A stretch of DNA of 64,000 nucleotides, taken from positions 19,152-83,151 of the forward strand of contig CAZNRX010000010.1 in assembly GCA_964575455.1 (NCBI GenBank), in the 5' to 3' direction. Positions 26,430-34,933 of the stretch are shown here, piece by piece. The stretch is from SKLM01 sp964575455 (GTDB lineage: Bacteria > Chloroflexota > Anaerolineae > B4-G1). Below the pieces are notes generated by a model that worked only from the letters and a program-made list of their open reading frames with translations, was not told the DNA's origin and did not search any database. The translations under genes were made by a program, and so were the position numbers. Each line of letters opens with the position of its first letter. Position 1 is the stretch's first letter.

Positions 26430-27314
26430 GTGAGGAGGATAGCGTCCCTGGAGACGAATCTGAGGAGCAGAGAGACATCCGTTGTCATAAGCCCTGACCG
26501 TCCCACGGTGCTCATCGGCGAGAAGATCAGCGCTGCTGCCCGTAGAGATCTGGCGGACGCACTTCGTGACGGTGACCTGGGTCCTCTGCTGGAGGAAGCC
26601 GAGAATCAGGTGGCGGCTGGCGCGGACGTACTGGAGGTCAACGTCGGCGCGCCGGGCGTTGACGAGGTAGAGTGGCTTCCCAGGGCCGTGCGAGAGATCG
26701 TGGCAGTGGTGGACGTTCCGGTCTCGATCGACACAGCTAACTTCGAGGCTCTAGAGGCGGCGCTGAAGGTTCACAGAGAGCTGGCGCCGGAGGGGAAGCC
26801 GCTGATCAACTCGGTCAACGGTGAGGAACGGTACTTGTGGGGCATTCTGCCTCTGGCAACCCGGTACGGCACAGCTGTTATCGGCATGACGCTGGACGAC
26901 GATGGCATTCCGGGGACGTCGGAGGCTCGGTTGACGGTGGCGCGCAAGATCATGACGCGGGCCGAGGATGCAGGGATTCCTCGCGAGGACGTGGTCATCG
27001 ATTGCATGGCCCTTTCGGTGAGCACCGATCCGGAGGCAGGGCGCGTCACGCTGGAGGCGATCCGCAGGGTCCGGGACGAGCTGGGCGTCAACATGACCCT
27101 GGGACCCCGCAATGTATCCTTTGGCCTGCCGGAGCGGGAGAGGCTCGATCAGGCCTTCATAGCAATGGCTATACAGAACGGCGTGAACTGTCCGATTGTG
27201 GACGTCAGCCAGGATCGTCGATTCATCATGGGCGTGGACGTGATTCTGGGCAAGGACGAGCAAGGTCTACGGTTCATTGAGGTCTATCGAGAGCAAGCTG
27301 GAGGGAACGAGTAG
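26430..27314 (+). CDS. Pterin-dependent (methyltetrahydrofolate) methyltransferase
   Basis: About 294 residues from GTG 26430. The start is uncertain: a TTG at 26421 and a GTG at 26508 are in frame and none has a good ribosome site. The TIM-barrel pattern is that of dihydropteroate-synthase-like MeTr/AcsE/MtgA proteins: VLIGEKIS near the start, GADVLEVNVGAPG (Asp and Asn of the pterin site), PVSIDTANFEALEAAL, GKPLINSVNGE, and TLGPRNVSFGLPER, where the N-x-S-F-G-L-P block is diagnostic. It moves the methyl group between tetrahydrofolate and a corrinoid protein. With the RACo-like activator at 723 it implies a corrinoid one-carbon pathway. Confidence 0.85.
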   Translation: MRRIASLETNLRSRETSVVISPDRPTVLIGEKISAAARRDLADALRDGDLGPLLEEAENQVAAGADVLEVNVGAPGVDEVEWLPRAVREIVAVVDVPVSIDTANFEALEAALKVHRELAPEGKPLINSVNGEERYLWGILPLATRYGTAVIGMTLDDDGIPGTSEARLTVARKIMTRAEDAGIPREDVVIDCMALSVSTDPEAGRVTLEAIRRVRDELGVNMTLGPRNVSFGLPERERLDQAFIAMAIQNGVNCPIVDVSQDRRFIMGVDVILGKDEQGLRFIEVYREQAGGNE

Positions 27315-27365
27315 CCTGCGCTGGCTTGGGTGCAGGACTGGAGATCTGGTCGCCGGAAGAGGTAG

Positions 27366-28610
27366 ATGTCAAGACGTCAGGTGATCGTCGTCGGGGCTGG
27401 CGCAGCCGGTCTGATGGCCGCCGGGACAAGCGCTGCGAAAGGCGCAGAGACGATCCTTCTGGAGAAGATGGACCGCCCGGGCGTCAAGCTGCGCATTACG
27501 GGCCAGGGGCGGTGCAATCTCACCAACGTCGATCCGATTCGTGAGGCCATCAAGCACTTCCCGGCCGGCGGATACTTCGTTCGTCCGGCGCTGTACACCT
27601 TCTCTAACGATGATCTGCGGGCCTTCTTCGCAGAGCGGGGCGTCCCCACTGAGGTTCAGCGCGGCGGGCGAGTCTTCCCGGTCAGCGAGGACGCCCGCGA
27701 CGTAGTCGGTGCGCTGACAAGCTGGGTCCGTGAGCAGGATGTGACGCTGCGCACCCAGTCGCCTGTGAAGCGGCTGATCGTTGAAGGGGGACGGGTGACC
27801 GGGGTACAGGTTGCCGACGGACGTCCATACCGTGGCGATGCAGCGGTCATCGCCACCGGCGGGGCTACCTATCCCGCTACCGGCTCGTCCGGGGATGGCT
27901 ACTCGCTGGCCCAGTCGGTGGGCCACACCATCGTGCCCATCCGTCCGGCGCTGGTTCCGCTGGAGACAGCCGGAGACCTTGCACCGCGGCTGGAGGGATT
28001 GAGCCTGCGCAACGTGAACGTCTCGGTGTGGATCGACGAGAGCAAGACGAACGAGGCATTTGGAGAGATGCTCTTCACTGGCTTCGGCGTCTCCGGCCCC
28101 ATCATCCTGACCCTGAGTCGGGAGGTGGTGGACGCGCTTCGGGCTCGGCAGGGGGTGGTGCTCTCCATCGATCTCAAGCCCGCGCTCGATCATCCCACCT
28201 TGGACGCCCGTCTCCTGCGCGACATCAATGCGAGCCCAAAGCGCCACGTCCGTAACATGCTCAAGGAGCTGCTGCCCAGCAGCTTGATTCCTGTATGCTG
28301 CGATCTAGCTCGCATCCCGGCGCACAAGCGCGCACATCAGCTCACGGCGGAGGAGAGGAAGCGATTGCGCATCTGGTTGAAGGATTTTCGCTTGGAAGTG
28401 ACCGATCACCGGCCGCTCAAAGAGGCCATCGTCACGGCCGGAGGTGTGGACACGTCAGAGATCGACCCGCACACGATGGCCTCACGTCTGATCGGCGGGC
28501 TCTACTTCGCCGGCGAGGTTCTCGACGTCGACGCCGAAACGGGGGGCTATAATCTTCAGGCGGCCTTCTCCACGGGTCGGGTCGCCGGTCAATCGGCAGG
28601 GAAGGGATGA
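27366..28610 (+). CDS. FAD-dependent oxidoreductase, HI0933/BaiN family
   Basis: 414 residues, ATG 27366 preceded by GGAAGAGG. The N-terminal dinucleotide fold is QVIVVGAGAAGLMAAG. Then come LEKMDRPGVKLRITGQGRCNLTN in two pieces (G-x-K-x-x-x-T-G-x-G-R-C-N is the family signature), the region beginning FFAERGVPTEVQRGGRVFP, ATGGATYPATGSSGDGY, and the closing FAGEVLDVDAETGGYNLQ. Family members are flavoproteins that include bile-acid-modifying BaiN; most have no known substrate. It is followed by an ATGA overlap with the next gene. Confidence 0.9.
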   Translation: MSRRQVIVVGAGAAGLMAAGTSAAKGAETILLEKMDRPGVKLRITGQGRCNLTNVDPIREAIKHFPAGGYFVRPALYTFSNDDLRAFFAERGVPTEVQRGGRVFPVSEDARDVVGALTSWVREQDVTLRTQSPVKRLIVEGGRVTGVQVADGRPYRGDAAVIATGGATYPATGSSGDGYSLAQSVGHTIVPIRPALVPLETAGDLAPRLEGLSLRNVNVSVWIDESKTNEAFGEMLFTGFGVSGPIILTLSREVVDALRARQGVVLSIDLKPALDHPTLDARLLRDINASPKRHVRNMLKELLPSSLIPVCCDLARIPAHKRAHQLTAEERKRLRIWLKDFRLEVTDHRPLKEAIVTAGGVDTSEIDPHTMASRLIGGLYFAGEVLDVDAETGGYNLQAAFSTGRVAGQSAGKG

Positions 28611-29338
28611 GCGCTCCGACTCCACGTCTGACTCGACGGCCCCTACACCTTTTCCTCCTTCTCTTGGCTCCCCCTCTCATCCTCTGTGTGTGTGCCCTGA
28701 CGACCATGTGGATCCCGCTTCCGCCTCTGTTCCCTCCCGCGATGAGTGGGGCGCGCAATCGAATGGCGGCCGCGCTGACCGGTGTGCTGGGGCTGGGTTA
28801 TCTCGTTGGGTTGACCGTCTACTTGGTCTTCTGGGTTCGGCAGGCGGCTTGCGTTCTCGACCGTGTTCTGACCCCGATGGGTCTGACGTCGGAACCGCAC
28901 ATGGTGGTGGGTAGAAGCTATCGTGGTATGATAGAAGGGCGGGCCATCGAGGTTCTGTTCGTGCCAGCCTATGGGGTCACCCCGGCCCTGCTCAACGTCA
29001 GCATTGCTGCGGATCTGGGTACGCGGATGGCGGTCGGGAGGCGGAGGCCGCGGCTGGACTGCACGGACTGTGCCCGCGTGGGCGCAGTGGGATGGGGACT
29101 GGAGGATCTATGCGTGGTCGCGGAGGACGGCGAGAGCGCTCGTCATCTGCTCGCCAACTCGGGGGTCAGCGCGGCGTTGACGCGCCTGTTGGCCGACCGG
29201 GGGGCCGGGCTCCGGGAGATCTACGTGCAGCCGGGGAGGGTCTGGCTGCGAGCACGCCCGCGGCATATGACGGCGGAGCTCTTTCGGGACGTGCTCGATG
29301 ACTTGCGGAAACTGACGGAAGCTGGAGGGCGTTTCTGA
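28607..29338 (+). CDS. Hypothetical membrane protein
   Basis: 243 residues, ATGA overlap with the BaiN-like gene and GGAAGGG upstream. Two membrane segments (about residues 14-40 and 55-78) are followed by a cytoplasmic or extracytoplasmic soluble domain of about 160 residues with a CTDC pair. No family is recognised. The tight coupling to the flavoprotein gene is the only clue to its role. Confidence 0.6.
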   Translation: MSAPTPRLTRRPLHLFLLLLAPPLILCVCALTTMWIPLPPLFPPAMSGARNRMAAALTGVLGLGYLVGLTVYLVFWVRQAACVLDRVLTPMGLTSEPHMVVGRSYRGMIEGRAIEVLFVPAYGVTPALLNVSIAADLGTRMAVGRRRPRLDCTDCARVGAVGWGLEDLCVVAEDGESARHLLANSGVSAALTRLLADRGAGLREIYVQPGRVWLRARPRHMTAELFRDVLDDLRKLTEAGGRF

Positions 29339-29345
29339 CGATACG

Positions 29346-29981
29346 ATGAACTACAGGCTTGCGATCTTTGATTTCGACGGCACGCTGGCCGACTCTGTGC
29401 CCTGGTTCGCGGGCGTCGTGAACCATCTTGCCGATCGGCATGGGTTCAAGCGCGTGAGGGAACTTGATCACGATAGGCTGAGGGGCTACGCGCCAAGGAA
29501 GCTGCTCGCAGCTCTGGACGTACCTCTGTGGAAGGTCCCGTTGATAGCATACCACCTGAGGTCCCTGATGACCAGGGATATCGACCAGATTTCCCTGTTC
29601 GAGGGTGTCGACAGACTGCTACGAAGGCTTTCGCAGGCGGGTGTGATGCTGGCCGTGGTCAGCTCCAATTCCTACGAGAACGTCCGTCAGATTCTTGGCC
29701 CAGACAACGTGGCTTTGATAGAGACGTTCTCCTGCGGGGTGTCCATCTTCGGGAAGGCGGCCAAACTGCGGGGCGTGCTCGGCACGTGCGACGTTCCACC
29801 TGCGGAGGCGATCTATATCGGGGACGAGGTGAGGGACATAGAGGCGGCGCGCGAGGCAAAGGTGGCGTCGGGAGCTGTGTCCTGGGGCTACAACACATTG
29901 GAATCCCTCAGGGTTTGTGCGCCGAATGAGATCTTCAGCAGCGTTGACGACATCGTGGCGAAAATCGCCCCGGGGCAGTAG
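29346..29981 (+). CDS. HAD-superfamily phosphatase (phosphoglycolate-phosphatase-like)
   Basis: 211 residues, ATG 29346, seven bases after the previous stop; the ribosome site is weak. The HAD motifs are all present: AIFDFDGTLADS (nucleophile and acid Asp), LAVVSSNSYENV (motif II), a lysine in FGKAAKLR (motif III), and IYIGDEVRDIEAAREAK (motif IV). The cap region of about 65 residues between motif I and II is the C1 type of Gph/beta-phosphoglucomutase relatives. The substrate is undetermined. Confidence 0.85.
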   Translation: MNYRLAIFDFDGTLADSVPWFAGVVNHLADRHGFKRVRELDHDRLRGYAPRKLLAALDVPLWKVPLIAYHLRSLMTRDIDQISLFEGVDRLLRRLSQAGVMLAVVSSNSYENVRQILGPDNVALIETFSCGVSIFGKAAKLRGVLGTCDVPPAEAIYIGDEVRDIEAAREAKVASGAVSWGYNTLESLRVCAPNEIFSSVDDIVAKIAPGQ

Positions 29982-30064
29982 GGCAGTGGTTGCTCTGGAG
30001 ACGGGCGTCATCGGTGAGGTGATGATCGCTGTGGGGAAGGCGATGTGACCGGCGAAGGGGCGAG

Positions 30065-31174
30065 GTGACGAAGAGAGCAGCTACGGTCGCTGTCTTGCCG
30101 TCCACCTACGAGACCGTGGAGGCGCAGATCCGAGAGGCGCTGCGTCTCCTGGACTACCATCCCCCGCGAAAGAAGATCCTGCTGAAGCCCAATATCGTGA
30201 CCACGCCTCGCTGGCTGCCGCTGGGCGGGACGCCGAAGGCCGCGATCACTGACGTCCGCTTCATTGAAGCCTTGCTGCGGGCCTTCTCGGACTGCGAGGT
30301 CACCGTTGGCGAGGGCTCCCTTGCCTTTCGCGACACGGAACAGGTCCTGGAGATGACGGGCGTCGCCGCGCTGGCTCGCCGGTATGGGGCGCGGCTGGTG
30401 AACTTGGACGAAGCAGAGCGGTTCGAGGTCGACTGGACCTTCGGCACGCTGCGTCTGCCGGCCCTGCTCCAGACCCACGAGTATGTGAACGTCCCCAAGC
30501 TGAAGACCCACCTCCTGACCGGCGTCACGCTAGCGTGCAAGAACCAGAAGGGGTTGCTCACCCCCTCCGACAAGGTACGCTCTCATCGCGAGTGGGGCCT
30601 GCATCGGGCCATTCGTGCGCTGGCCGACGTGGTGCAGCCCGGATTGAGTATCGTCGATGGCATCGTGGGCCTGGAGGGGGCCGGCCCCACGCTGGGCCGT
30701 CCGCGGCGTGCCGGTTTGATCGTCGCCGGGCGGGACATGCGGGCTGTCGATGTGGCCTGCTGCGAGCTGATCTCGTTGGATCTTGAGCGGGTCGAGCATC
30801 TGGATCGCGTGCCGTACCGGACGGTGGGCTGCAGCACGGGGGACGTGCGGCTGCGCTTTGAGGCACCCAGGACAGCCCGCATCGCCAATCTTCACATCCA
30901 TGCGGCGCCGAGCACGTGCTCGCGCTGTCTGCAGAGCATGCACGAAGGCGCCGCTGCTTTCTGGAGCTCGCCGAAGCACGTGCTGCGTGGCACGTGGAGC
31001 TGTATCCTTCGTCGTACCGACGTCATCATGGGGGACGTGGCAGAGGTCCCACCGGCGGCGCATGGGCGGGTGGTCTGCTACGGGGACTGTGCGCGAGGGC
31101 TGGCGGAGGCGTACGATCTACCGCTGATTCCCGGATGCCCACCCTCGGAGGACGCGCATCTGGCCCTGTATTAG
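30065..31174 (+). CDS. DUF362-family protein
   Basis: 369 residues from GTG 30065 with AAGGGG upstream. KILLKPNIVT near residue 40, VTVGEGSL, YVNVPKLKTHLLTGVTLACKNQKG and SIVDGIVGLEGAGPTLG are the DUF362 landmarks. Many family members carry a ferredoxin domain; here there are instead scattered C-terminal cysteines (CSRCLQSMHEG, VCYGDCARG, PGCPPS), which could still bind a metal. The function of the family is not known. It stands alone between the HAD gene and the polysaccharide locus. Confidence 0.8.
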   Translation: MTKRAATVAVLPSTYETVEAQIREALRLLDYHPPRKKILLKPNIVTTPRWLPLGGTPKAAITDVRFIEALLRAFSDCEVTVGEGSLAFRDTEQVLEMTGVAALARRYGARLVNLDEAERFEVDWTFGTLRLPALLQTHEYVNVPKLKTHLLTGVTLACKNQKGLLTPSDKVRSHREWGLHRAIRALADVVQPGLSIVDGIVGLEGAGPTLGRPRRAGLIVAGRDMRAVDVACCELISLDLERVEHLDRVPYRTVGCSTGDVRLRFEAPRTARIANLHIHAAPSTCSRCLQSMHEGAAAFWSSPKHVLRGTWSCILRRTDVIMGDVAEVPPAAHGRVVCYGDCARGLAEAYDLPLIPGCPPSEDAHLALY

Positions 31175-31258
31175 GGCGTGGGGTGGTTCTGCCAACCCTC
31201 AGATGACTGGGCTTGGAACGCCCCAGATCAGCTGCTGTACTTCGCGTTGTCCTGACTG

Positions 31259-31286
31259 TTGCACCTCACTTGAGATGTGCTATCAT
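31259..31286 (+). promoter_or_regulatory. Sigma70-type promoter of the polysaccharide locus
   Basis: TTGCAC (31259-31264), 16 bases, TATCAT (31281-31286). It is the only promoter-like site I find before the Wzt-type gene. Confidence 0.5.
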
Positions 31287-31293
31287 GAGCGGC

Positions 31294-31322
31294 GCGGAGC
31301 CGAGGGTGGCCCCGCTTTGTTT
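31294..31322 (+). terminator. Hairpin plus T-run in front of the Wzt-type gene
   Basis: GCGG-A-GCC (31294-31301) can pair with GGC-C-CCGC (31308-31315) and is followed by TTTGTTT. It could end the DUF362 transcript or act on RNA from the promoter that ends eight bases earlier. Confidence 0.4.
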
Positions 31323-31349
31323 GCCTTGGTATAACCAGGAGAGGACCGC

Positions 31350-32627
31350 TTGAGCACGGCCATTCGTTTTGATCACGTCTCCAAGAGATTCACGCTCCAC
31401 CATCAACGACCACGCTCGTTCCAGGAGTTGATCATTCGAACCTTCCGAGGAAACGGCGGCGCTCCTGAGCGACCGCGTGATGTGCCGGAAGGCACAGACG
31501 GTCGGGGGCGCGAGGAGTTCTGGGCGTTGCGCGACGTGAGTTTCACCGTGGATCACGGTGAGACGGTGGGGGTCATCGGGCCTAACGGGGCGGGCAAGAG
31601 CACGGTGCTCAAGCTGATCTCGCGCATCATCGAGCCCACTTCTGGGGAGATCGAGGTCAATGGACGCATCGGGGCGCTGCTGGAGTTGGGGGCGGGCTTC
31701 CATCCCGATCTGTCGGGGCGTGAGAACATCTACCTGAACGGGTCTATCCTGGGTTTGAAGCGGGCTGAGATCGATCGCAGGCTAGACGATATCATCACCT
31801 TCGCGGAGCTCGAGCGCTTCATCGATATGCCGGTCAAGCACTACTCGTCGGGGATGCGCATGCGTCTCGGCTTCTCTGTGGCTACGCACATTGACCCGGA
31901 GATCATGCTGATTGATGAGGGACTGGCTGTGGGCGATGAAGCGTTTCAATACAAGTGCATGGCCAAGATCGCGGAGTTCCAGCGTAGGGGGTGCACTGTG
32001 CTGTTGGTTTCGCATGGCCTGTCGTTGGTTGAGGGTCTTTGCACAAGGGCCATCTGGCTGCAAGATGGCGAGATCCAGCAGCAAGGGCGTACTGATCGGG
32101 TTATCGTTGCCTACCGCGGGGGCGTCGACGAGCAGTTGAAGGCCGGCTCGGCTTCACAGAAGAGGAACGAAGGAACCTTTGAGCGGGACACTGATCTCTG
32201 TATTCGCGGCGTGCAGATGATTGATGGAAGTGGAAAACCACGTTGGACCTACCACTCTGGTGAAGAGGTGCGTGTTCACATCGTTTATGAGAGTAAGCGG
32301 CGACTGGAGAGGCCGGTCTTCAGCATCTTGATCCACCGCTCCGACGGTGTCTACGTCTCCAGCACGAATACCTACAACATCGATCCCACGGACCTGGGTC
32401 CCATTGATGGGCGTGGTGAAGTCGTCGTTGCGATTGATCATCTGAATCTGCATAGAGGCAACTACTTCCTGTCTGTCGGAGCTTACTACGAGCCTGATCC
32501 TCCCTATTGGTCAACGGAAGCAGATTTGCTGGACAAGGCTTTCCAGTTCAGCGTCCTTTCGTGTGGCAGACACGGGGTCGTCGCCCTGCCAGCCAGCTGG
32601 GAACATAGAGGATGTTCTGAAGGATAG
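31350..32627 (+). CDS. Wzt-type polysaccharide ABC exporter ATPase with C-terminal recognition domain
   Basis: 425 residues from TTG 31350, with AGGAGAGG upstream. Walker A GPNGAGKST is at 77-85, the signature YSSGMRMRL near 165-173, and Walker B IMLIDE near 186-190. The long segment between the first strands and Walker A and the GRIGALLELGAGFHPDL block are typical of Wzt/TagH-type polysaccharide exporters. A beta-sandwich of about 150 residues at the C-terminus matches Wzt_C, which binds the modified end of the glycan. The partner permease (Wzm) is not encoded in the window. The next gene is a methyltransferase, as in O9a-type loci. Confidence 0.9.
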   Translation: MSTAIRFDHVSKRFTLHHQRPRSFQELIIRTFRGNGGAPERPRDVPEGTDGRGREEFWALRDVSFTVDHGETVGVIGPNGAGKSTVLKLISRIIEPTSGEIEVNGRIGALLELGAGFHPDLSGRENIYLNGSILGLKRAEIDRRLDDIITFAELERFIDMPVKHYSSGMRMRLGFSVATHIDPEIMLIDEGLAVGDEAFQYKCMAKIAEFQRRGCTVLLVSHGLSLVEGLCTRAIWLQDGEIQQQGRTDRVIVAYRGGVDEQLKAGSASQKRNEGTFERDTDLCIRGVQMIDGSGKPRWTYHSGEEVRVHIVYESKRRLERPVFSILIHRSDGVYVSSTNTYNIDPTDLGPIDGRGEVVVAIDHLNLHRGNYFLSVGAYYEPDPPYWSTEADLLDKAFQFSVLSCGRHGVVALPASWEHRGCSEG

Positions 32628-32633
32628 CTCAGC

Positions 32634-33728
32634 ATGGAGAGAGAAGAGCATCTCGAAGGGGATTTTTACCATTACATGCATCAGTCGGGCGAGGTCGACC
32701 CGGAGTGGAATCGGGTGGTGCTGAGTCACTATGTTCCTTACTTCGCTCAATGCCGAAGCGTGCTTGATGTGGGATGTGGTCAAGGGGACTTCCTGGAGTT
32801 GTTGCAGGCGGCGGGCGTGGAGGGTATTGGCGTCGATGTCGATGCAGAGATGGTGGATATCTGCCTTCAGAAGGGGTTACATGCTGTCCAGGCAGATGTG
32901 TTCGACTATCTTCCCGAATGCGAAGAGCGATTCGATGGGGTCTTCAGCAGCAATCTGATCGAGCATCTGTCTGCGGAGGATGCCATGCGATTCGTGCGGC
33001 TTGCCTTCGATTCGCTGACCCCGGGCGGGGTCTTCCTGGTCGCTACTCCCAATCCGGCCAGCCCGATTGTCCATCTTCACGAGTTCTGGCGTGATGCAAC
33101 GCACGTTCGTCTCTACAACGGTTCGCTGCTGGAGTTCTTGCTGGATTTTGCTGGTTTCTCGGAGGTCTGGTCGGACGAGAACCCGGTGACGGCTTGGGAG
33201 CCCCCAGAGGCGCTGCGGAAGGTGCCTGGGCAATTCAAGGAACTGGCATCGTTGCGGGGAGCGGTACACTGGGACGTTAAGACCAAGCGCTTCACGTCCT
33301 TGGGGCCGCCTCCAACGGGCTCTTCCTTTGAAAGGGAAGGTGAGTTGTCGAAGCAGGCTGACACTTGGAGTCGCAGTAGAGACAAGCTGCTGACCGAAAG
33401 CCAGAGGAATTCATTCCTAGGGCGATTTGTCCTCTCCCTCCGCCGGCGCCTGGCCCGCTTCCTCGTGGACACCGTCCTCTTTGAGGAGTTCGCTGCCCTT
33501 CGTGCGGCCCTGACCGATCTGACGCAGGCCTTGAAGCGAACTTCGAATGGGTTGTCCGACGTTAACCAGACGTTGTCCAAGAGGTTTCCGACGCTTGCCA
33601 ATATGTCGATCACCACGCAGGAGATCGAGAAGGCCCTGTATCATAGCCACAAAAGCACGATGATTACGCCCCGTGAGGCGTTCGCCAGGGGCGTTAAACC
33701 CGTCCCGAAAGGCGAGGAGATCGAATGA
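32634..33728 (+). CDS. SAM methyltransferase with C-terminal coiled coil (WbdD-like layout)
   Basis: 364 residues, ATG 32634. VLDVGCGQGDFLELL (about 43-57) is the SAM-binding motif, GIGVDVDAEMVDIC gives the ribose-binding acid, and FDGVFSSNLIEHLS and LTPGGVFLVATPNP complete the fold. After residue 230 the protein is no longer methyltransferase-like. Residues about 280-345 are rich in heptad-spaced hydrophobics (FAALRAALTDLTQALKR), which suggests a coiled coil. In O9a polysaccharide export WbdD caps the chain by methylation and measures length with a coiled coil. A similar capping role next to a Wzt is inferred; no kinase domain is present. Confidence 0.8.
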   Translation: MEREEHLEGDFYHYMHQSGEVDPEWNRVVLSHYVPYFAQCRSVLDVGCGQGDFLELLQAAGVEGIGVDVDAEMVDICLQKGLHAVQADVFDYLPECEERFDGVFSSNLIEHLSAEDAMRFVRLAFDSLTPGGVFLVATPNPASPIVHLHEFWRDATHVRLYNGSLLEFLLDFAGFSEVWSDENPVTAWEPPEALRKVPGQFKELASLRGAVHWDVKTKRFTSLGPPPTGSSFEREGELSKQADTWSRSRDKLLTESQRNSFLGRFVLSLRRRLARFLVDTVLFEEFAALRAALTDLTQALKRTSNGLSDVNQTLSKRFPTLANMSITTQEIEKALYHSHKSTMITPREAFARGVKPVPKGEEIE

Positions 33729-34933
33729 GAATTGCTCTGTTCACCCCGTATCTGCCCTATCCACCCGACACCGGCGGCAAGATCCGAAGCTATCACTTGC
33801 TGCGAGCGCTGACGAGGCGTTTTGACGTTGATCTTTATACAGCTCACTACGTTAACGCACCGTCTCAAGCGGTGGTCGATGCGCTTCAAAAGGATTGCCG
33901 TGAAGTGGTTTCCTTCCACTTGAAGAAGTCGTGGCGGACCCGGGATCGTATCCGTCGCGTGCTTATCCCCCTTCCTCGTCCTGCCCAGCACTTCCATACA
34001 GCGGATTCCCTGGAACAGGCGCAAACGTATCTCCGAGCCCGTGACTATGACCTGCTCGTCGCCGATGAGATGTGCATGACGCCTTACGTGGAGCTGGCAC
34101 TGGAGCTGCCGAAAATCACGATTCGTCACAAGGTTGACTACGCACACTACAGGCAGATGGCCCAGGCACGGCCCTGGGGCTTGGAGAAGGTGCTGGACTA
34201 CATTGAGGCCATAAAGCTGCGTCGCTACAGCCGGTCGAAAATGCCGACATTCGATGCTTTCCTTGCCTGCTCAGAGGAAGACGCGGCTTTGATCCATTGC
34301 GATGCTCCTGACGTGCCGGCCCTGGTGATACCGAACGGGGTAGACCTAAGCACATTCGTGCCTTCGGAAGGGGGCAAGGCCGAGAAGCCGACTCTGCTCT
34401 ACGTGGGATCGATGTTCTACTACCCCAATATCGATGCGGTGGAATTCTTCTTCGAGTCGATCTTCGACGCGGTCAAGCAGTCTGTGGCGGGCGTGAAGAT
34501 TCAAATCGTGGGCCACAAGCCGCCGCCCGCGATTCAGCAACTGGGTGAGAGGGCCAGTGTGGAGGTGACTGGCTCTGTCCCAGACGTTCGACCGTACTAC
34601 CAGGGGGCAGATGTGTTCGTTGTGCCGCTGCGCTTGGGAGGTGGGACGCGCCTCAAGATCGTCGAGGCTATGGCTATGAGGATTCCCGTCGTCTCGACCA
34701 CAGTGGGAGCAGAGGGATTGGATATCTCTCCTGGAGAGAACATCCTGATCGCCGACGATCCAGGGGCCTTCGCGAAGGCTGTCGTGAGGCTTCTCTCGGA
34801 CTCGGACCTCTACCAGCGCATTGTCGATGGCGGTCAGGTCCTCGCTCAGCGGTATGATTGGAGCGAGTTGACAAAGCCCTTTGCCGATCTTGCAGAGACT
34901 GTGGTGGCGAGCCATCGACGAGGAGAGAGCTAG
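33725..34933 (+). CDS. GT4 family glycosyltransferase
   Basis: 402 residues, ATGA overlap with the methyltransferase gene. MRIALFTPYLPYPPDTGGKIR is the usual N-terminal loop (read as two parts). VIPNGVDLSTF, LLYVGSMFYYPNIDAV, and PLRLGGGTRLKIVEAMAM carry the donor-binding residues of the GT4 domain. It should add one sugar to the growing lipid-linked glycan in the cytoplasm. The donor is not predictable. Confidence 0.88.
   Translation: MRIALFTPYLPYPPDTGGKIRSYHLLRALTRRFDVDLYTAHYVNAPSQAVVDALQKDCREVVSFHLKKSWRTRDRIRRVLIPLPRPAQHFHTADSLEQAQTYLRARDYDLLVADEMCMTPYVELALELPKITIRHKVDYAHYRQMAQARPWGLEKVLDYIEAIKLRRYSRSKMPTFDAFLACSEEDAALIHCDAPDVPALVIPNGVDLSTFVPSEGGKAEKPTLLYVGSMFYYPNIDAVEFFFESIFDAVKQSVAGVKIQIVGHKPPPAIQQLGERASVEVTGSVPDVRPYYQGADVFVVPLRLGGGTRLKIVEAMAMRIPVVSTTVGAEGLDISPGENILIADDPGAFAKAVVRLLSDSDLYQRIVDGGQVLAQRYDWSELTKPFADLAETVVASHRRGES

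Noticed and set aside
27369..28247. Open frame of 292 codons antisense to the BaiN-like gene
   Set aside because: It has no family motifs and mirrors the codons of a well-supported flavoprotein; long antisense frames are expected at this G+C.
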